A stretch of DNA of 64,000 nucleotides, taken from NCBI RefSeq assembly GCF_000699445.3, contig NC_067195.1, forward strand, positions 14,940,787 through 15,004,786, written 5' to 3'. This DNA is from Schistosoma haematobium (Eukaryota > Platyhelminthes > Trematoda > Strigeidida > Schistosomatidae). The translations under genes and the position numbers were made by a program. Positions 20,697 through 32,059 of this stretch are shown in pieces (position 1 is the first letter of the stretch; each line of letters starts with the position of its first letter). Under the pieces are notes generated by a model that saw nothing but the letters and a program-made list of their open reading frames with translations, did no database searches and was not told the DNA's origin.

Positions 20697-23600
20697 CTAT
20701 AAGTTATATATAGAAAAAGATAATTAAAATACTGAATTTAATTCAGATTAATAAAATCCAATTATTGTAATTTGTAATAATTCGAGTTTAGTTTCTAGGT
20801 ATATTTGGAATAGAATTTTTACGATGAAACTTCACCTTATAAACATTCCCAATAATTGAACTTGAAATCCAATATTAGACAAACTTTTGATATTAAGTTA
20901 GATTTTTAAAAAAACAGTAGTTTTCAAACGACAATGCAACTAAGTTATTAAACTTGAGCTCTAATTCATTAAATAGATAATTTCCAAACAGTGTTTCGGG
21001 ATTCAAACAGTGATCAACTTGTCAGAATTACGATTCTGAATTTATAATATACTCTGTTAAAGATTTACCTACTACATATAACTGTTTGTTTACTGATTAA
21101 ATACAGTGCCACAGAGAGCTAAATGAATTTGTCAGAAACAATATCCATATATCTGTGTTATAGTCAAACGTTCTAGACTAGAGGTTGTGGAATTTCAATC
21201 AAATTGACTCAATCTGATGCAATTTTCAGAAGACATACAAATACGGAAACAGAAGAACAGAGTAATATTATACTGTATTCACTGACTCTTACGTATTTTA
21301 GTAATAAATAATGAGCACAGTCAAACAGTAAACATAAATAACTGTAATTCATTCAATGCAGACTTATATAGATCCAGTAAGTGGATAATATATGGAATTA
21401 TTTATGTCAACGAAAACCGTAAGGTAAGGTTGTTTGATATTTCTAAAGAATCACTGTATCAAAAAGATGGGTTTTAGTGTCAAATGATTATCCTCATACA
21501 TGTAAATCGACTAAAGACAATGAGTTTGTCTCATTATAATAAAAATATGAGTATGCAAATATAGATAGATAAACGAAATACATAATAAGATAGGAAAATG
21601 TTCCAAGTGTTAGGCAGGTATACGTTAGTTGAATATTTCAATCGCTTGCGATAAACTTTACTCTAAACTTGTCGTCTGAACGTATTTACATTCATTTGAA
21701 TACGTTCAAGTTAAAAAGTATGACTGCTACCTTCCTTTGAAGTATCGCTACCCGCCAAGTTATTCAGCCAATAGACCCAACATTTCTTCAAGGGGCGTCA
21801 TACACGAATATCTCGTGTCGTTAGGCGATATATTTTTACAATTCTGATATTTAAAATTAAACATATCAATAGCTTCTGAAATACCCATAGCCTGAATAGA
21901 TCTCATGGCTTATTATTAAATCATGACTTGGTGTTTGAAATAAGGGGTACTTAGGACACCGACAATCTTGTACACACATCGATTAATGAACATCCTGAAT
22001 AAAAAGGACACATAGTTTTCAGACTTCAATGTTAGTCACCTTTCAAAATCTAATACGTCGTACACAAATGAAATATTACAGTGTCTATTGTTGAGCCCAA
22101 ATGTCAACAAAGACACTACCCAAAATATACACAACGAGAAGAAAAAAAGAAAACTCTTACAATGAATAAAATAGTTAAATGGTCAAAATGTGTAAAATGT
22201 GTTGATTTTTTTCAACCAACTATTTATATAAGTAGTCAAAATAGAGGTTAACAATATAAAATGTAAATGGCTGTGTCTCTATTCTCGTTTCTAAAAATAA
22301 ATTTCAGTGTGTGGCAACTTAGAAATGAAACAATTTTAAGGTTTACAACGAAGACATGTATTTTGTTATAACTTTTCAATTGAATGCTACTTGTTATATC
22401 TTGTCGTCGCTGATTGTTATGTCAAAAATTGCTTATCACTTATAATTGTAAGGCAAGGAACCACTACAGTTCCTACGATGCGAAAGTAAGAACACAAAGA
22501 CTGGTATGAGTGAAGATTTATTAACCCCAAAACATGACGACGACGACCCTAGTTGAAAATACACTAATTTATATATTGATTTGTACACCCATTTTTGATT
22601 AATAATTAGAATAGAATCATATATATGAAAAATACTTACAGTTATAACAAATCATATGCTGAATGTAGTTTATGTTAACTGAATACAAGAATATCGTATG
22701 TGATACAGAATAAAATGTCATAGGGGGAAATGAAACAAATACTATACTGAGTAATCATCACAATGAATTAGAAGGGAAGTAATGTTGAATAAAAATCATA
22801 ATGAGTAAATCAATCTAATTTGGAATTTTCTTCCCATCATATCACCTTCCCTTCTTTTTTTTGAAGACTCAAAGTTTAGATCTTGTCTCTAAATTTTCTG
22901 ACTTTATATTTATCTTTTGCATGATGTGCTTTTGAATTGGACCTGTTTAACACTTTCCTCTCAGAGTACCCGCTGATATCACAATTCTTGTTGCGAAGAA
23001 TAGTTTATGATTGTTCAGATTTTTTATCGTAAGTAAAATTCATTATAACTCGATGCAAGAATACAATACACATATACTGTTTTACGAGTGATAATCTGAA
23101 AATGTATTATTTATAAACCAATTTTAAGCAACAGATTTCCCATGATTGTTGCTAACATATGGCAGGCAATATCTTTTTATTGACCAAATCAAGATAACAC
23201 AAAGCATTTTCTAAATCCCCCCAGGGCTAATCAAACTCAAAATTAGTATAGAAAGCAAGAACAAAGATTCTAGTAGAATAGCATGAATTCATTTTATTTC
23301 GTTTGATTCTCGTCAGCTGCTTATAACCTGTGATATTTAAAAGTTATAATTACAAAATGGGTTTAAATTACTTACATGAAAGAGTTTAGTTGGAAGTTAT
23401 TTTGAAGATATATCAGCATAGTATATCAAGGGTGTAAATAAATTTAATAGATTGGATTTATAGATATTGGTTTTTTTTACTGTAGTCACTTTTGTCTTAT
23501 TTTCTTTAGCGTGTAATTATTAGTTATACTAAAGGGTTGTTTGGAATACACAAATTAAAATTCATAAAACTTCGGTTAACGTAACAGATTTCACAATCGC

Positions 23601-23722
23601 GACAGAAAAAATAAACACTTATTTGTTTCACAAAACCAGGTCACTTGATAAACTTAAACAGAGCAAGAACAATACGGTGTGCATAATAAATGAATTCATT
23701 CTATTCCACAGTTACTCATCAG

Positions 23723-24839
23723 TTACCGCTTCCCTTCAGGATTCGAAGTTAGTGCTTGCCTCGTGATGCAGTTTAGTGATTTTCTCATTGTATGTTCAGT
23801 CCACCTCCGACGTTTTTTCCTGATTTCCTCCTCAGATGGAAGCTGGTGTTTTCTTTCCCACAGTAGGCTGTTGCTGGTGGTATCCGGCAAACGGATATTT
23901 AATATCTCACGTACACAACTATCTATAAACACTTGAACCTTTTTGACGATGGTTGTGATAGTTCTCGAATTTTTAGCTCCATACAATGGGACTGTCTTGA
24001 TATTCGCATTGAAGATTCTCACATTGAAATTGGTTGACAGTTGTTTTGAGTTCCATGTGTTCTTTGATTTTAGGAATGTGGATCTTGCTTTGCCAATCCT
24101 TGCCTTTACGTCTGCATAAGATCCTCCTTGTTCATCGATGATGCTTACCGGATACGTAAAACTGTCCACCTCTTCCAGGGCTTCTCCATCAAGTGTGATT
24201 GGGTTGGTGTTCTCTGTATTGTGTTTGAGCATCTTAATTTTTCCTTTTTGCATGTTGAGGCCTACTGATGAAGAGGCTTCTGCTAGTCTGGCTCTCTTGA
24301 CCTCCATTTATTGCTGTGTATGGGATAGAAGTCCAAATCGTCTGGTTTCATCCGTGCTGTCCGTTATATTCCGTGCTTCCCCTCAGATGTTTAAGTCTTC
24401 ATAATGCGGTCAACTACCAGATAAAAGAGGAATGGAGATTGAGTAAGCAGCCTTATTTGACGTCGGTCCTCATTTGGAACGCATCAATCAGCTGTCCTCC
24501 ATGCACACTTTTGCAGTTCTCTCACTTGCTCAAATCCCCTTTCTTTCGTATCTCGATGAGATATCTGTCTATTCGGTCTGTCAGCACGTGTTCTCCCTAA
24601 CAAACCTTTCTGATTTGAACGTGAAGCATGTTTGCAGTCACCTTTTTATCTGACTTTAGTGATTCAGCTGGTAAATTGTCAGGTCGCGCTGCTTTTCCAC
24701 TCTTGATTTGTTTGATGGCCATCCTGATTTCTTCGATCGTTGTTGGAGTGACGTCTTTATGAAGGTATGTAGGTTGTGCTTCGATGTCCAGTGGATTCAG
24801 TTGAGCTGGCCTATTCAAGAGTTTCTCGAAGTGTTTCAC
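23723..24839 (-). pseudogene. RTE reverse transcriptase, core deleted
   Basis: Frame 24839-24597 ends at the stop TAG 24597-24599 that is shared with the copy at 1725-3870. Then, after AAGGGGATTTGAGCAAGTGA, the sequence jumps to the HGGQLIDAFQ segment, skipping the motif A palm region. Frame 24307-23723 gives the C-terminal 194 codons ([15 protein letters not shown] to NPEGKR). Of the catalytic box only a damaged remnant could remain. Confidence 0.85.
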
Positions 24840-25260
24840 TCATCTGTTCTTCTGTTCTTGAATCTCGGTGATTGCATTGCCTCATTTGTACTTGAATGAT
24901 CTCTCTGATTTACCATATTTCCTTGTCAGTTTCTTTGTCGCGTTATATAGCTGTCTCATATTACCTTCTCTTGCAGCTTTTTCCGATGTCGTTACTGTTT
25001 TCCATATACTTCTGCTTCTCAGTTATAAGGCTCCGCTTCACTTGCTTCTTTGCTTCTGTGTATTCGGCGTGCGCCTTGACTTTCTCTGTTTTAGGTCGTC
25101 TGTTGTTACTTGCTGTCTTTTTGTTCTTCCTTTCTTGAGTATTGTTCAGGCTTTCGATCAATTCTTTTTGATGATGCTGCTTGTCATCCAGAACCTACTG
25201 GCACGTTGAAGTTAGTGCTACTTTGATCCCTTTCCAGTTGTCCTCTATCGTATTCTCTTC

Positions 25261-26047
25261 TTATTTGAGTAGATCCTGTAAGGCTTGGAAACTGTTGTTG
25301 CGAGGTTCCTTGAATTGGTTAAATTTGGTAGTATCTCGAATGAAGGCTGTATTGAACGTTTGTACTGTTGCTTCCCTAGCTGTCCAGTGTTTATTTAGTT
25401 TCAGTTTTATCTTGGAGACAACCAAGTGGTGATCTGAAGCTAAGTCAGCTCCTCTCCTGGCTCTTTCGTCTTCCACTGTCCTGAATTTTTTATTGATACA
25501 AATATGATCTATCTGGTTCTCTGTGGTGTGGTCCAGTGGGACCCACGTAGCCTTGTGTATGTGTTTGTGTGGAAATATTGTGCGGCCTTCAACCAATTTG
25601 TTGAGTGCACATAGTTTTATAAATCTCTCACCATACAGTTTTCTCTCGCCCAGTCCATGTCATCGCATGATACCTTCATATCCGGTGTTGTCCATAATTT
25701 CTCTTTTAGATGTCACTGCTAGGTCTTCCAACGTTATCCATTCCAACTTCGGTGTTTAGATTTCACACTAGGATAGTCAGGTCCTCTCCTGAGCACCTCG
25801 TGATGATCGATTGCAGCCTCTCGTAAAACTGGTCTCTATCGTCGTTGTTGCTATCATTGATGGGTGCATAACACTGGATAAGATTCATCGTGATTCCCAC
25901 CTTCTTTGCTTTGAAGGATGCTTTGATGATTTCGGGTACAGGAGATTCCCATCCTACAAGTGCATTTCGTGCTACTTTGGACAGCATTAGAGCAACTCCT
26001 TGACTATGTGGAGCATTTTCCTCTTCGTGACCAGAGTATGGCAGCAT
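25261..26047 (-). pseudogene. RTE endonuclease, broken frames
   Basis: Frame 26047-25763 carries the N-terminal half (SGHEEENAPHSQGVALMLSK, YAPINDSNNDDRDQFYERLQ). Frame 25596-25261 carries the C-terminal half with IDHICINKK and SDHHLVV, the His-containing active-site region of the apurinic-type endonuclease. Stops and frameshifts between about 25760 and 25600 separate them. It is dead. Confidence 0.85.
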
Positions 26048-26687
26048 CTCTCCCGTATTTAGCCTTTGCTGTCCAGCTTGGGTCCAATGGGTTTATAAAC
26101 TGCATAACTACTATAATTTATATTCTCTTAAAGTACATTTCATCTAAAAGGTCAGTTTTTCATGAGAAAGATTTAAAACACAGACCAAATGATATGAATT
26201 CATTTCTATTCTACAATATTTCTGATTCTTTTATTAATAAAGTTTATCAAATAAAGTAAACTTATTCATCACACGGATATGCTTTGTTTATCAGTGGGTC
26301 AAGTATAGACAATAAACAAGTGATATAACAAGAAAACAACAACTTAATAAGTACTAGACTTATTACTAAAATTATTCTTATTCTTCTTTATATTATAAGA
26401 GATATCTCATTGATAAAAACTTATGTAGTTAAGCAATTCAGCATTAATGCTTCCATTAAATGAATAAAATAAATAGGTTGAAGATCTATGATAATAAATA
26501 AAACTATTTTAGAAAGAAAGGAAGAAAGAGAACACACTTCACCGTGTGCTTATTCTATAATAACAGGAAAAAAATTGTTTTTATTTTCATGATATACTTT
26601 TTCAGTCTATTTCATCACTACTGCTTTTATTCTGGTTGTATAAACATTATGGTGAATGACCCTTGGAATTATTGAGATGGATAATGT

Positions 26688-26880
26688 CTAGTAGTGGAGT
26701 CTCGAATACCCGTTTCGACCTAGTTAATAGTTGTCGGCTAGATTTACGTACATCTCACAGTTGAAATCCAATCTGGGACTCGAACACTGTAACTTTTTGC
26801 TTTAAACGCCATCGCCTTATCCACTTAACTACTGGATCTTCCTATTGATGCTTAGAACTGCATCTGATCAGTCTCTTATG
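26688..26880 (-). repeat. SMalpha-like element, permuted (tail before head)
   Basis: Reading the minus strand from 26880, the tail piece AGACTGATCAGATGCAGTTC comes first. It is followed directly by the tRNA-like head (B box GTTCGAGTCCC, about 26776-26786) and then a dead ribozyme (CCGACAACTA in place of CTGATGAGTCC), ending at CCATCTC. The family's usual order is head, ribozyme, tail. Confidence 0.65.
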
Positions 26881-27458
26881 AATTAAAATTAAACAGCAAT
26901 TTATTTATTTGATTAGGATATATGAGTTACATATATGTGAAATATTAGTAACAATAATCATAAATAACTTTAATGAAGTGAGATTAGAATATGTGCAGTG
27001 GATGTTTAACTACTGTCTACCTAACCATCCAGGTTGACGAATATGCTGTAAACTATGATGTTTCCAGCTTTAAAAAATGATCGACAAATAGTATCATAAT
27101 GCAGTCATCAAAGTAACTGAACTGATTCTGTATATAGCAAACATTACTACTGATCCTAAAGCATTCATCAAATTATTATTATAAATTACTTTAAGCAAAT
27201 AGTTTAAATATTTAAATGTTCAAATAGCTTATGTAAAATTCATTGAATTCTGTCAATGTTTAAATGATCTTTAAAATAATTGACATGAAAAACTGACTAT
27301 TCAGATATAAAAAGTCACATGTTTAATCGAATGTAAAGGGAATTATTCAATGTAGATTAATACTAGACTGAGTATACGGCATTTCAAAGACAGTTTCCAT
27401 TAACATTTTATTTATAAGAAATGAAAGTAAGATAAAGATAATCTTTAGTTTATTCATC

Positions 27459-27742
27459 GAGACTATAATTTATGGACGAATCAATTAGATTTAGGATAAC
27501 AGGTTTTAGATTTTATCGCGAAATTCATTCACCCATTTGGCCAAATAGCGTCTTGGCATTTCAAATGATGTTAGTTCATGATGAAAAACCGTAAATCTGA
27601 TTCCTAACCCTAACCATCAACTGTGAATCATAATCCTTATTCTTCAAACTGCTTTATAACCATCATTTATCTCTAGTAAGTAAGTAGACACTCTCATGGT
27701 CACGTCGGCGTCGTTCAAATGTTGTCCATAAATTATAGTCTC
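27459..27742. mobile_element. Short terminal-inverted-repeat element (MITE-like), copy 1
   Basis: The ends are GAGACTATAATTTATGGAC and its exact reverse complement GTCCATAAATTATAGTCTC (19 bp each). The 284-bp interior is non-coding. CATCG flanks or overlaps both ends and may be the target-site duplication. A related copy lies at 30011-30286. The autonomous parent is not identified. Confidence 0.75.
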
Positions 27743-28233
27743 ATCGTTTATTCAATAAAATAAGTGCATTTTATATGTTAACAACAAATATTAAAAAAAT
27801 AGAGTGTAGAAGGAAATTTAAGTAAAACGTATTAGGAATTGTTACCATTATATGAAACTTTATAAACTACATATTTTCAAACAGTATACCAATTTAATGA
27901 TTCATAGAACAATTTTAATATTACTAGAAGCTTTGTAAAATGCTCAATGATGATACAATCAACTACTGAATAGACTGTGTTGATATTAAATAAATCTACT
28001 GTAGTTGATTCATTGAAGTGAACTAATCTTTAAGGAATAACTAAATGTAATTTGTTGTAAAGTGATTGGAAGAAATGCCGTTTACATTTATCTCTTCTAT
28101 TAACATCGATTCATTGAAGATCTTCAAGAAAATATTAGGTAAATTAAATGTGAAGTAAGAACTTTGCCAGAATGCTACATTTTTAATCCAAAATACATTT
28201 ATTCATAATAAATATAGATTTCTGTTGTGATCT

Positions 28234-28540
28234 CAATGAGTAGAAAAATTGTAATTTCGATGTTTCGTGACTAAATATAAGCCACTTTTTCACAGTAAAC
28301 AAATAACTGAATTAAATTAACACAAGTTTAAATAGTACGAAGCTTGTGTTAGTTTAATTCAGTTATTTATTTACTCTGATGAAGTGACCTACATCAAGTC
28401 ACGAAACATCAGAAATACAAATTTCTTACTCATTGGTATGTAGCAAATATATATCTATTATTAACTTTCTACCGAATACTCAATTTATTTGAAACCATTA
28501 AGTCTAACCTTGACATTGATACCAACATCTTTTTGATGTT
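28234..28540. repeat. PLE-like terminal repeat: inverted hairpin plus unique 3' segment
   Basis: The left arm (about 28234-28327) and right arm (about 28340-28435) are reverse complements, each carrying a hammerhead. The right arm continues with a family-specific segment (ACCGAATACTCAATTTATTT and TGACATTGATACCAACATC) also present at 39309-39600 and 18570-18625. The right ribozyme is intact, the left is broken (CTGTGAAAAAG). Confidence 0.75.
28366..28418 (+). ncRNA. Hammerhead ribozyme, intact core, minimal stem III (PLE-like type)
   Basis: The core CTGATGA lies at 28376-28382, followed by an extra A. Stem II is GTGAC (28384-28388) with GTCAC (28398-28402), five perfect pairs. GAA lies at 28403-28405. 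A15.1 (28406) and U16.1 (28409) leave a stem III of about one pair, with C17 at 28410 as the cleavage site. Stem I is TATTT-CT with AG-AAATA, seven pairs with one bulged A. HHRs with very short stem III are known from PLEs. An extra A at this place is known in the viroid CChMVd (+) hammerhead. Confidence 0.75.
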
Positions 28541-29282
28541 TAGTTTATGAAATATTTATCCGTATTGCTTTGTTGCATTTTTGATAATTGAATATATGGA
28601 GTTTATAGAGGGATTTCATGTTGTTAGTTATTAGTGATTATATAAGCTATTATAACACAATTTAATGAAGATTTAACATTTCTCATTTGATGATTGAATT
28701 CAGTAGATGGTATAACCTACAGTTTTCAGTAGTATTTATTCAAAACACAAAATTCACTTGTCGTTTAGGTCTCGTAACTTACAGTTTAAAATATATTTGA
28801 TAAAAGAATGAACAAAGTTTTTATTTTACCATATTCCAAAGGTCTTGTCAAAAATACTTTTACTATTCTTGGAATGGTCAGGTAAATATTTCTTTTTTCT
28901 TAAAAACTTATTTAGCATTATTTGTGAAAATACCACAATTGATGGGCATTGGAAAAATAACCAGGTTTATCTGATTGTACACAAAGAACAATACAGTTTC
29001 ATTTCGTTTAGTATAGATTTGTCATTTTAATACGATTTTTAATTGTTTACAGTCACGCAGAATGTAATATATATATTCATTGCATTTAATGATCCATTGG
29101 ATTTGTTCAAATCAAACCAGAAACAGAGTACCTTAATGGAACGTGAGATGACAGTTTGTTCGATTACTTTAGAAATTCAGACAATAATATAGACGAAATT
29201 TTCACATTTTTCTAAAACTCAGAAACATGAATTTTCCAACTGAAAACTAATTATAAAATATCCAAATTCATGGATTAGTTAC

Positions 29283-29700
29283 GTATCGTAGGACTCATCA
29301 GCAATGCGCATCCACGATCCTGCTCGCGGGATTCAAACTCAGGGACTTAAGTCTCGCGCGCGCGAACGCTCAACCTACTGGACCACTGAGCCGGCTTTCA
29401 ATGGTATTAATGTCTAACCTCGACCAATCCACGAAATTGCGCGACCATCTTCCATTGTACTGAGGTAGACACTTGTTTCCACCCGACACGGATTAACCCC
29501 ACTGGTTACGGCTTCTCACCAGAACTCCGAGAATTTTCTCACGAGACTACTCACCAGTGAGCAAATGGTAGCTATCAGTTTAGGTGTTGTGGAGATTGTT
29601 AATTTTTTGATTGAGATCATGAACCGATTGATGTTAGACCACCATTGAAATCCTTGAGGCACTGGACGGCCGTTTCTTCCTATTGTGGGACTCCTCAGAA
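29283..29700 (-). repeat. SINE-2, permuted copy running ribozyme to ribozyme
   Basis: On the minus strand: ribozyme (CTGAGGAG near 29692-29699), tail (29690-29580), directly joined to the leader (29575-29400), then tRNA head (A box near 29396-29370, B box GAGTTTGAATCCC at 29329-29341), then the 5' half of a second ribozyme (CTGATGAGTCCTA), where it stops at about 29283. It is one monomer bounded on both sides by HHR sequence, not a head-first SINE. Confidence 0.75.
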
Positions 29701-29703
29701 GTG

Positions 29704-29812
29704 AAGGACGAAACAGCCGTCTAGTGCTTCCAGGTTTTCCATGGTGGTCTAACATCAATCGGTTCATGATCTGAATCAAAAACTTGACAACCTGCACAAC
29801 CTTTAAACTGAT
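29704..29812 (+). repeat. SINE-2 ribozyme 3' half and tail, opposed to the previous copy
   Basis: Starts in stem II/core (GGACGAAACAGCCGTC) and runs through the tail to about 29812. With 29590-29694 it forms a near-perfect foldback of about 95 bp per arm. The 5' half of the ribozyme is missing. Confidence 0.75.
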
Positions 29813-30010
29813 AGTTACGTATATTGGAAAGCTTATTTATTTATTTTTTAATGTGTTAAGTGAATATCTGTGGACAGTTATGAACTCACTAGAAATCAAA
29901 TACATAATCTTCAAGATTCGCAGAGACTCCTTTAATTTTAAAATTTTCTGATGTAGCATTTAATGCTCCACACTTTCAGCTTCAGTCGATCAGTGATTTT
30001 TTCATCAGGC

Positions 30011-30286
30011 GAGACCATAATTTATGAACGAGCCAATCAGATTTAAGAAAGCAGATCTTGGATTTTGGCGTGAAATTCGTTCATTCACCTGACTAAATAC
30101 CATTTTGGGATTATAGTTGATATCAGTTCGTGGTGAAAACATTGTATCCAATTTCTAACCCTGATGTTCAACTGTAAATCCTAATTCCTCACACTAATCT
30201 ATAACCATCATTTAACCCTAGTAAGTAGGTGGACATTCGAAGGTGATTTTAACTTTGCTCAAAGATTGTCCATAAACTCTAGTCTC
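30011..30286. mobile_element. Short terminal-inverted-repeat element (MITE-like), copy 2
   Basis: The ends GAGACCATAATTTATGAAC and GTCCATAAACTCTAGTCTC match those of the element at 27459-27742, with a few changes. The interiors align over most of their length (GTGAAATTCGTTCATTCACC, ATCATTTAACCCTAGTAAGT). Confidence 0.7.
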
Positions 30287-31040
30287 GCCGTTTCATAAAT
30301 TATTTGCAATTTTGAAATATTCAGCCTACTACCATAGAAGGAAACTTGTTTTAAACTATTTATTATGTAAACATATCAATGATTAATATTTCCGATGACT
30401 AGTTTTAAAATTGTCGATTATTCAGGTTGACCTTTTTGTAAATGTTATCACTTTGTTTTATGAAAATAAAGGGGTAGTAATGTAGTTGAACTAATAAAAG
30501 ACAGATGACCTTTCATTCAATACATTCAATCAACGTGATTATGTTCACCAAAATGAATCTAGTTCTGTTAATTGTTTAACACAGTAAAGAAAATAATCTG
30601 TTACAAAAGTTGATTCATTTACACGTATAGTTTGTGCATGTATTTATTAACTGGTCAGTTCTGCACTTGATATTTGTAATTTACAAGAAATGCCCAGTTG
30701 TTAACGTTTAAGATAGGGTAAATATCAGACGTTTTGTTCTGCTTTATAGATTTCAGTATAACAAAGCAAAGGTGTAATTAAAACTGTAAGTGTCTAGATC
30801 CTAACTTGTTTACTTCGAATTGATCATAAATCCAACACAAATAGACCATTTTCAATATTCTAACGTAGTAGTGATAATCTAATGATATTAATTAAACTTG
30901 AAGTTCTATAAATGTCAGATATAGTAATCAGTAAGGATTAAAATAGGTTAAGATGTCAATAGAAACCAAATGGCAGTGGACAGCTGTTGTAGTTATTATG
31001 TTCTACTTTGTTTAAATTAGTATCCGAATTAATGTCAGTT

Positions 31041-31245
31041 AGCTATAACTAACTTGGAATCCTCAACACCACAGAAGAAAATGAAAGAACAAATTACGCC
31101 GAGTGGCAGAGATAGATATGGGAAGAATGAACAACAGTTGAATAGAACTAGAAAGGAAGGCCCAGGACAGAGTGGGTTGGAAAATGCTGGTCAGCGGCCC
31201 ATACTCCATTGAGAGTAACAGGTGTAAGTAAGTAAGCTATAACTA
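31041..31245 (+). mobile_element. RTE 3'-end fragment with target-site duplication
   Basis: Bases 31051-31234 match the last part of the RTE family (AACTTGGAATCCTC, GGGTTGGAAAATGCTGGTCA, ending TAAGTAAGTA). It also lacks an internal segment of the C-terminal region. AGCTATAACTA flanks both sides (31041-31051 and 31235-31245), a 10-11 bp duplication typical of target-primed reverse transcription. Confidence 0.85.
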
Positions 31246-31415
31246 CCACCTACATATTATTACTTAAATAATTTTATTTGTATCATACTATTCGGCGATA
31301 GTATTCTTTCAGTTAGAATATGCAACTTTTCATCTTTTTAATAGCGGTGCCTTATTGAAAATATTGTAATATCACTTCTAGAATAGTTCTATGCATATAG
31401 TGTTTTATATATTAC

Positions 31416-31961
31416 CTTTCCAAATTTCTCAATTCGCATCCCAAAACGTTGTCCTGACTCGGAACGTGTAACACTAATCTCTCGTATTTCTTGAAATGGT
31501 AATCCAGTAGGTAAAATGAAAATACAGTTTTCCCCATATTTATAATTTGGTGTATATGATGATTGATCTTCTTTTAAATTTGATGTTAAATAACTTTGAT
31601 GGCAGGTTTCTTGACATTGTTTATTATTGTGACATTTAGAAATTAAATTATTCACTAATTTCTCTGTAAAATTTTCATGAATACGATAAGTATAATCATC
31701 AGAATTGGAACAAGAATTAATACAAGGTGAAATAGGTTGGCTAGGAATTATGCCCATTGAATAAATTATATCTGCATACTTTTCATTATCATTGTTATCT
31801 GTGTGTAATTTCATATTGGTACAAACATGTTTATTATCTGGAGATATGTTCAATTTCTTGCTAGAATCAAGATGTCCTGATATTTCAAATGATTTTGAAT
31901 GTGGAAAACATAGAATACTTCTTTTATCTGATTTAGGGTCTATAGGGGAACTGTAGTCATT
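31416..31961 (-). CDS. Tandem-PDZ scaffold protein, exon 2 (disordered region and start of PDZ1)
   Basis: Acceptor ATATTTTAG before 31961 and donor AAG|GTAATA after 31416; 546 bases, phase 0 to phase 0, 182 residues. The first 150 or so are polar and low in hydrophobics (NDYSSPIDPKSDKRS, then many Ser, Asn and Cys), probably disordered. The end, FQEIREISVTRSESGQRFGM and RIEKFGK, is the first strand and carboxylate-binding loop of PDZ1, with QRFGMRI at the GLGF site. The frame continues without a break into GTYLTTV at 20696. The first ATG in the exon is not a likely start because the open frame extends upstream to the splice site. Confidence 0.85.
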
Positions 31962-32059
31962 CTAAAATATTAAATAAAATAAAAGACTATAGAAACAACA
32001 CTTTAGAAAGTGAAATAGATTAAAAACGAACCATTAATTGAATAAATAAAAATCTATTC

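Larger units (their letters stand above)
23723..26095 (-). mobile_element. RTE-clade retrotransposon, decayed and truncated at both ends
   Basis: On the minus strand the order is endonuclease (26093-25450), linker (25300-24850), RT start (24839-24597), a deletion removing the RT core, then RT thumb and C-terminus (24307-23723). Visible motifs are HWTQAGQQR near the 5' break, ITMNLIQCYAPINDSN, DHTTENQIDHICINKK, ASDHHLVVSK (the SDHH signature), SGKAARPDNLPAE, and [12 protein letters not shown]. The copy stops after the family's NPEGKR motif, so the 3' UTR is missing. It lies in intron 2 on the same strand as the PDZ gene. Confidence 0.9.
20697..31415 (-). other. PDZ gene intron 2, about 10.7 kb, repeat-filled
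   Basis: Donor AAG|GTAATA at 31416/31415 and acceptor ATAG|GG at 20697/20696 bound it; it interrupts PDZ1 right after its carboxylate loop. It holds an RTE copy, a terminal-inverted-repeat pair, a PLE-like hairpin and SINE elements. Bases 21640-22560 are slightly GC-richer and may be an old transposon (no motif seen). 22561-23722, 26881-27458 and 30287-31040 show nothing recognisable. Confidence 0.75.

Noticed and set aside
24708..25759. Several plus-strand hydrophobic frames
   Set aside because: They are reverse-frame shadows of the RTE element on the minus strand; their hydrophobicity comes from reading Lys/Glu-rich codons backwards.
27590..27660. CCTAACCCTAACC as telomeric repeat
   Set aside because: Only about two units occur, inside the MITE-like element and diverged in its second copy, so it is not an interstitial telomere.
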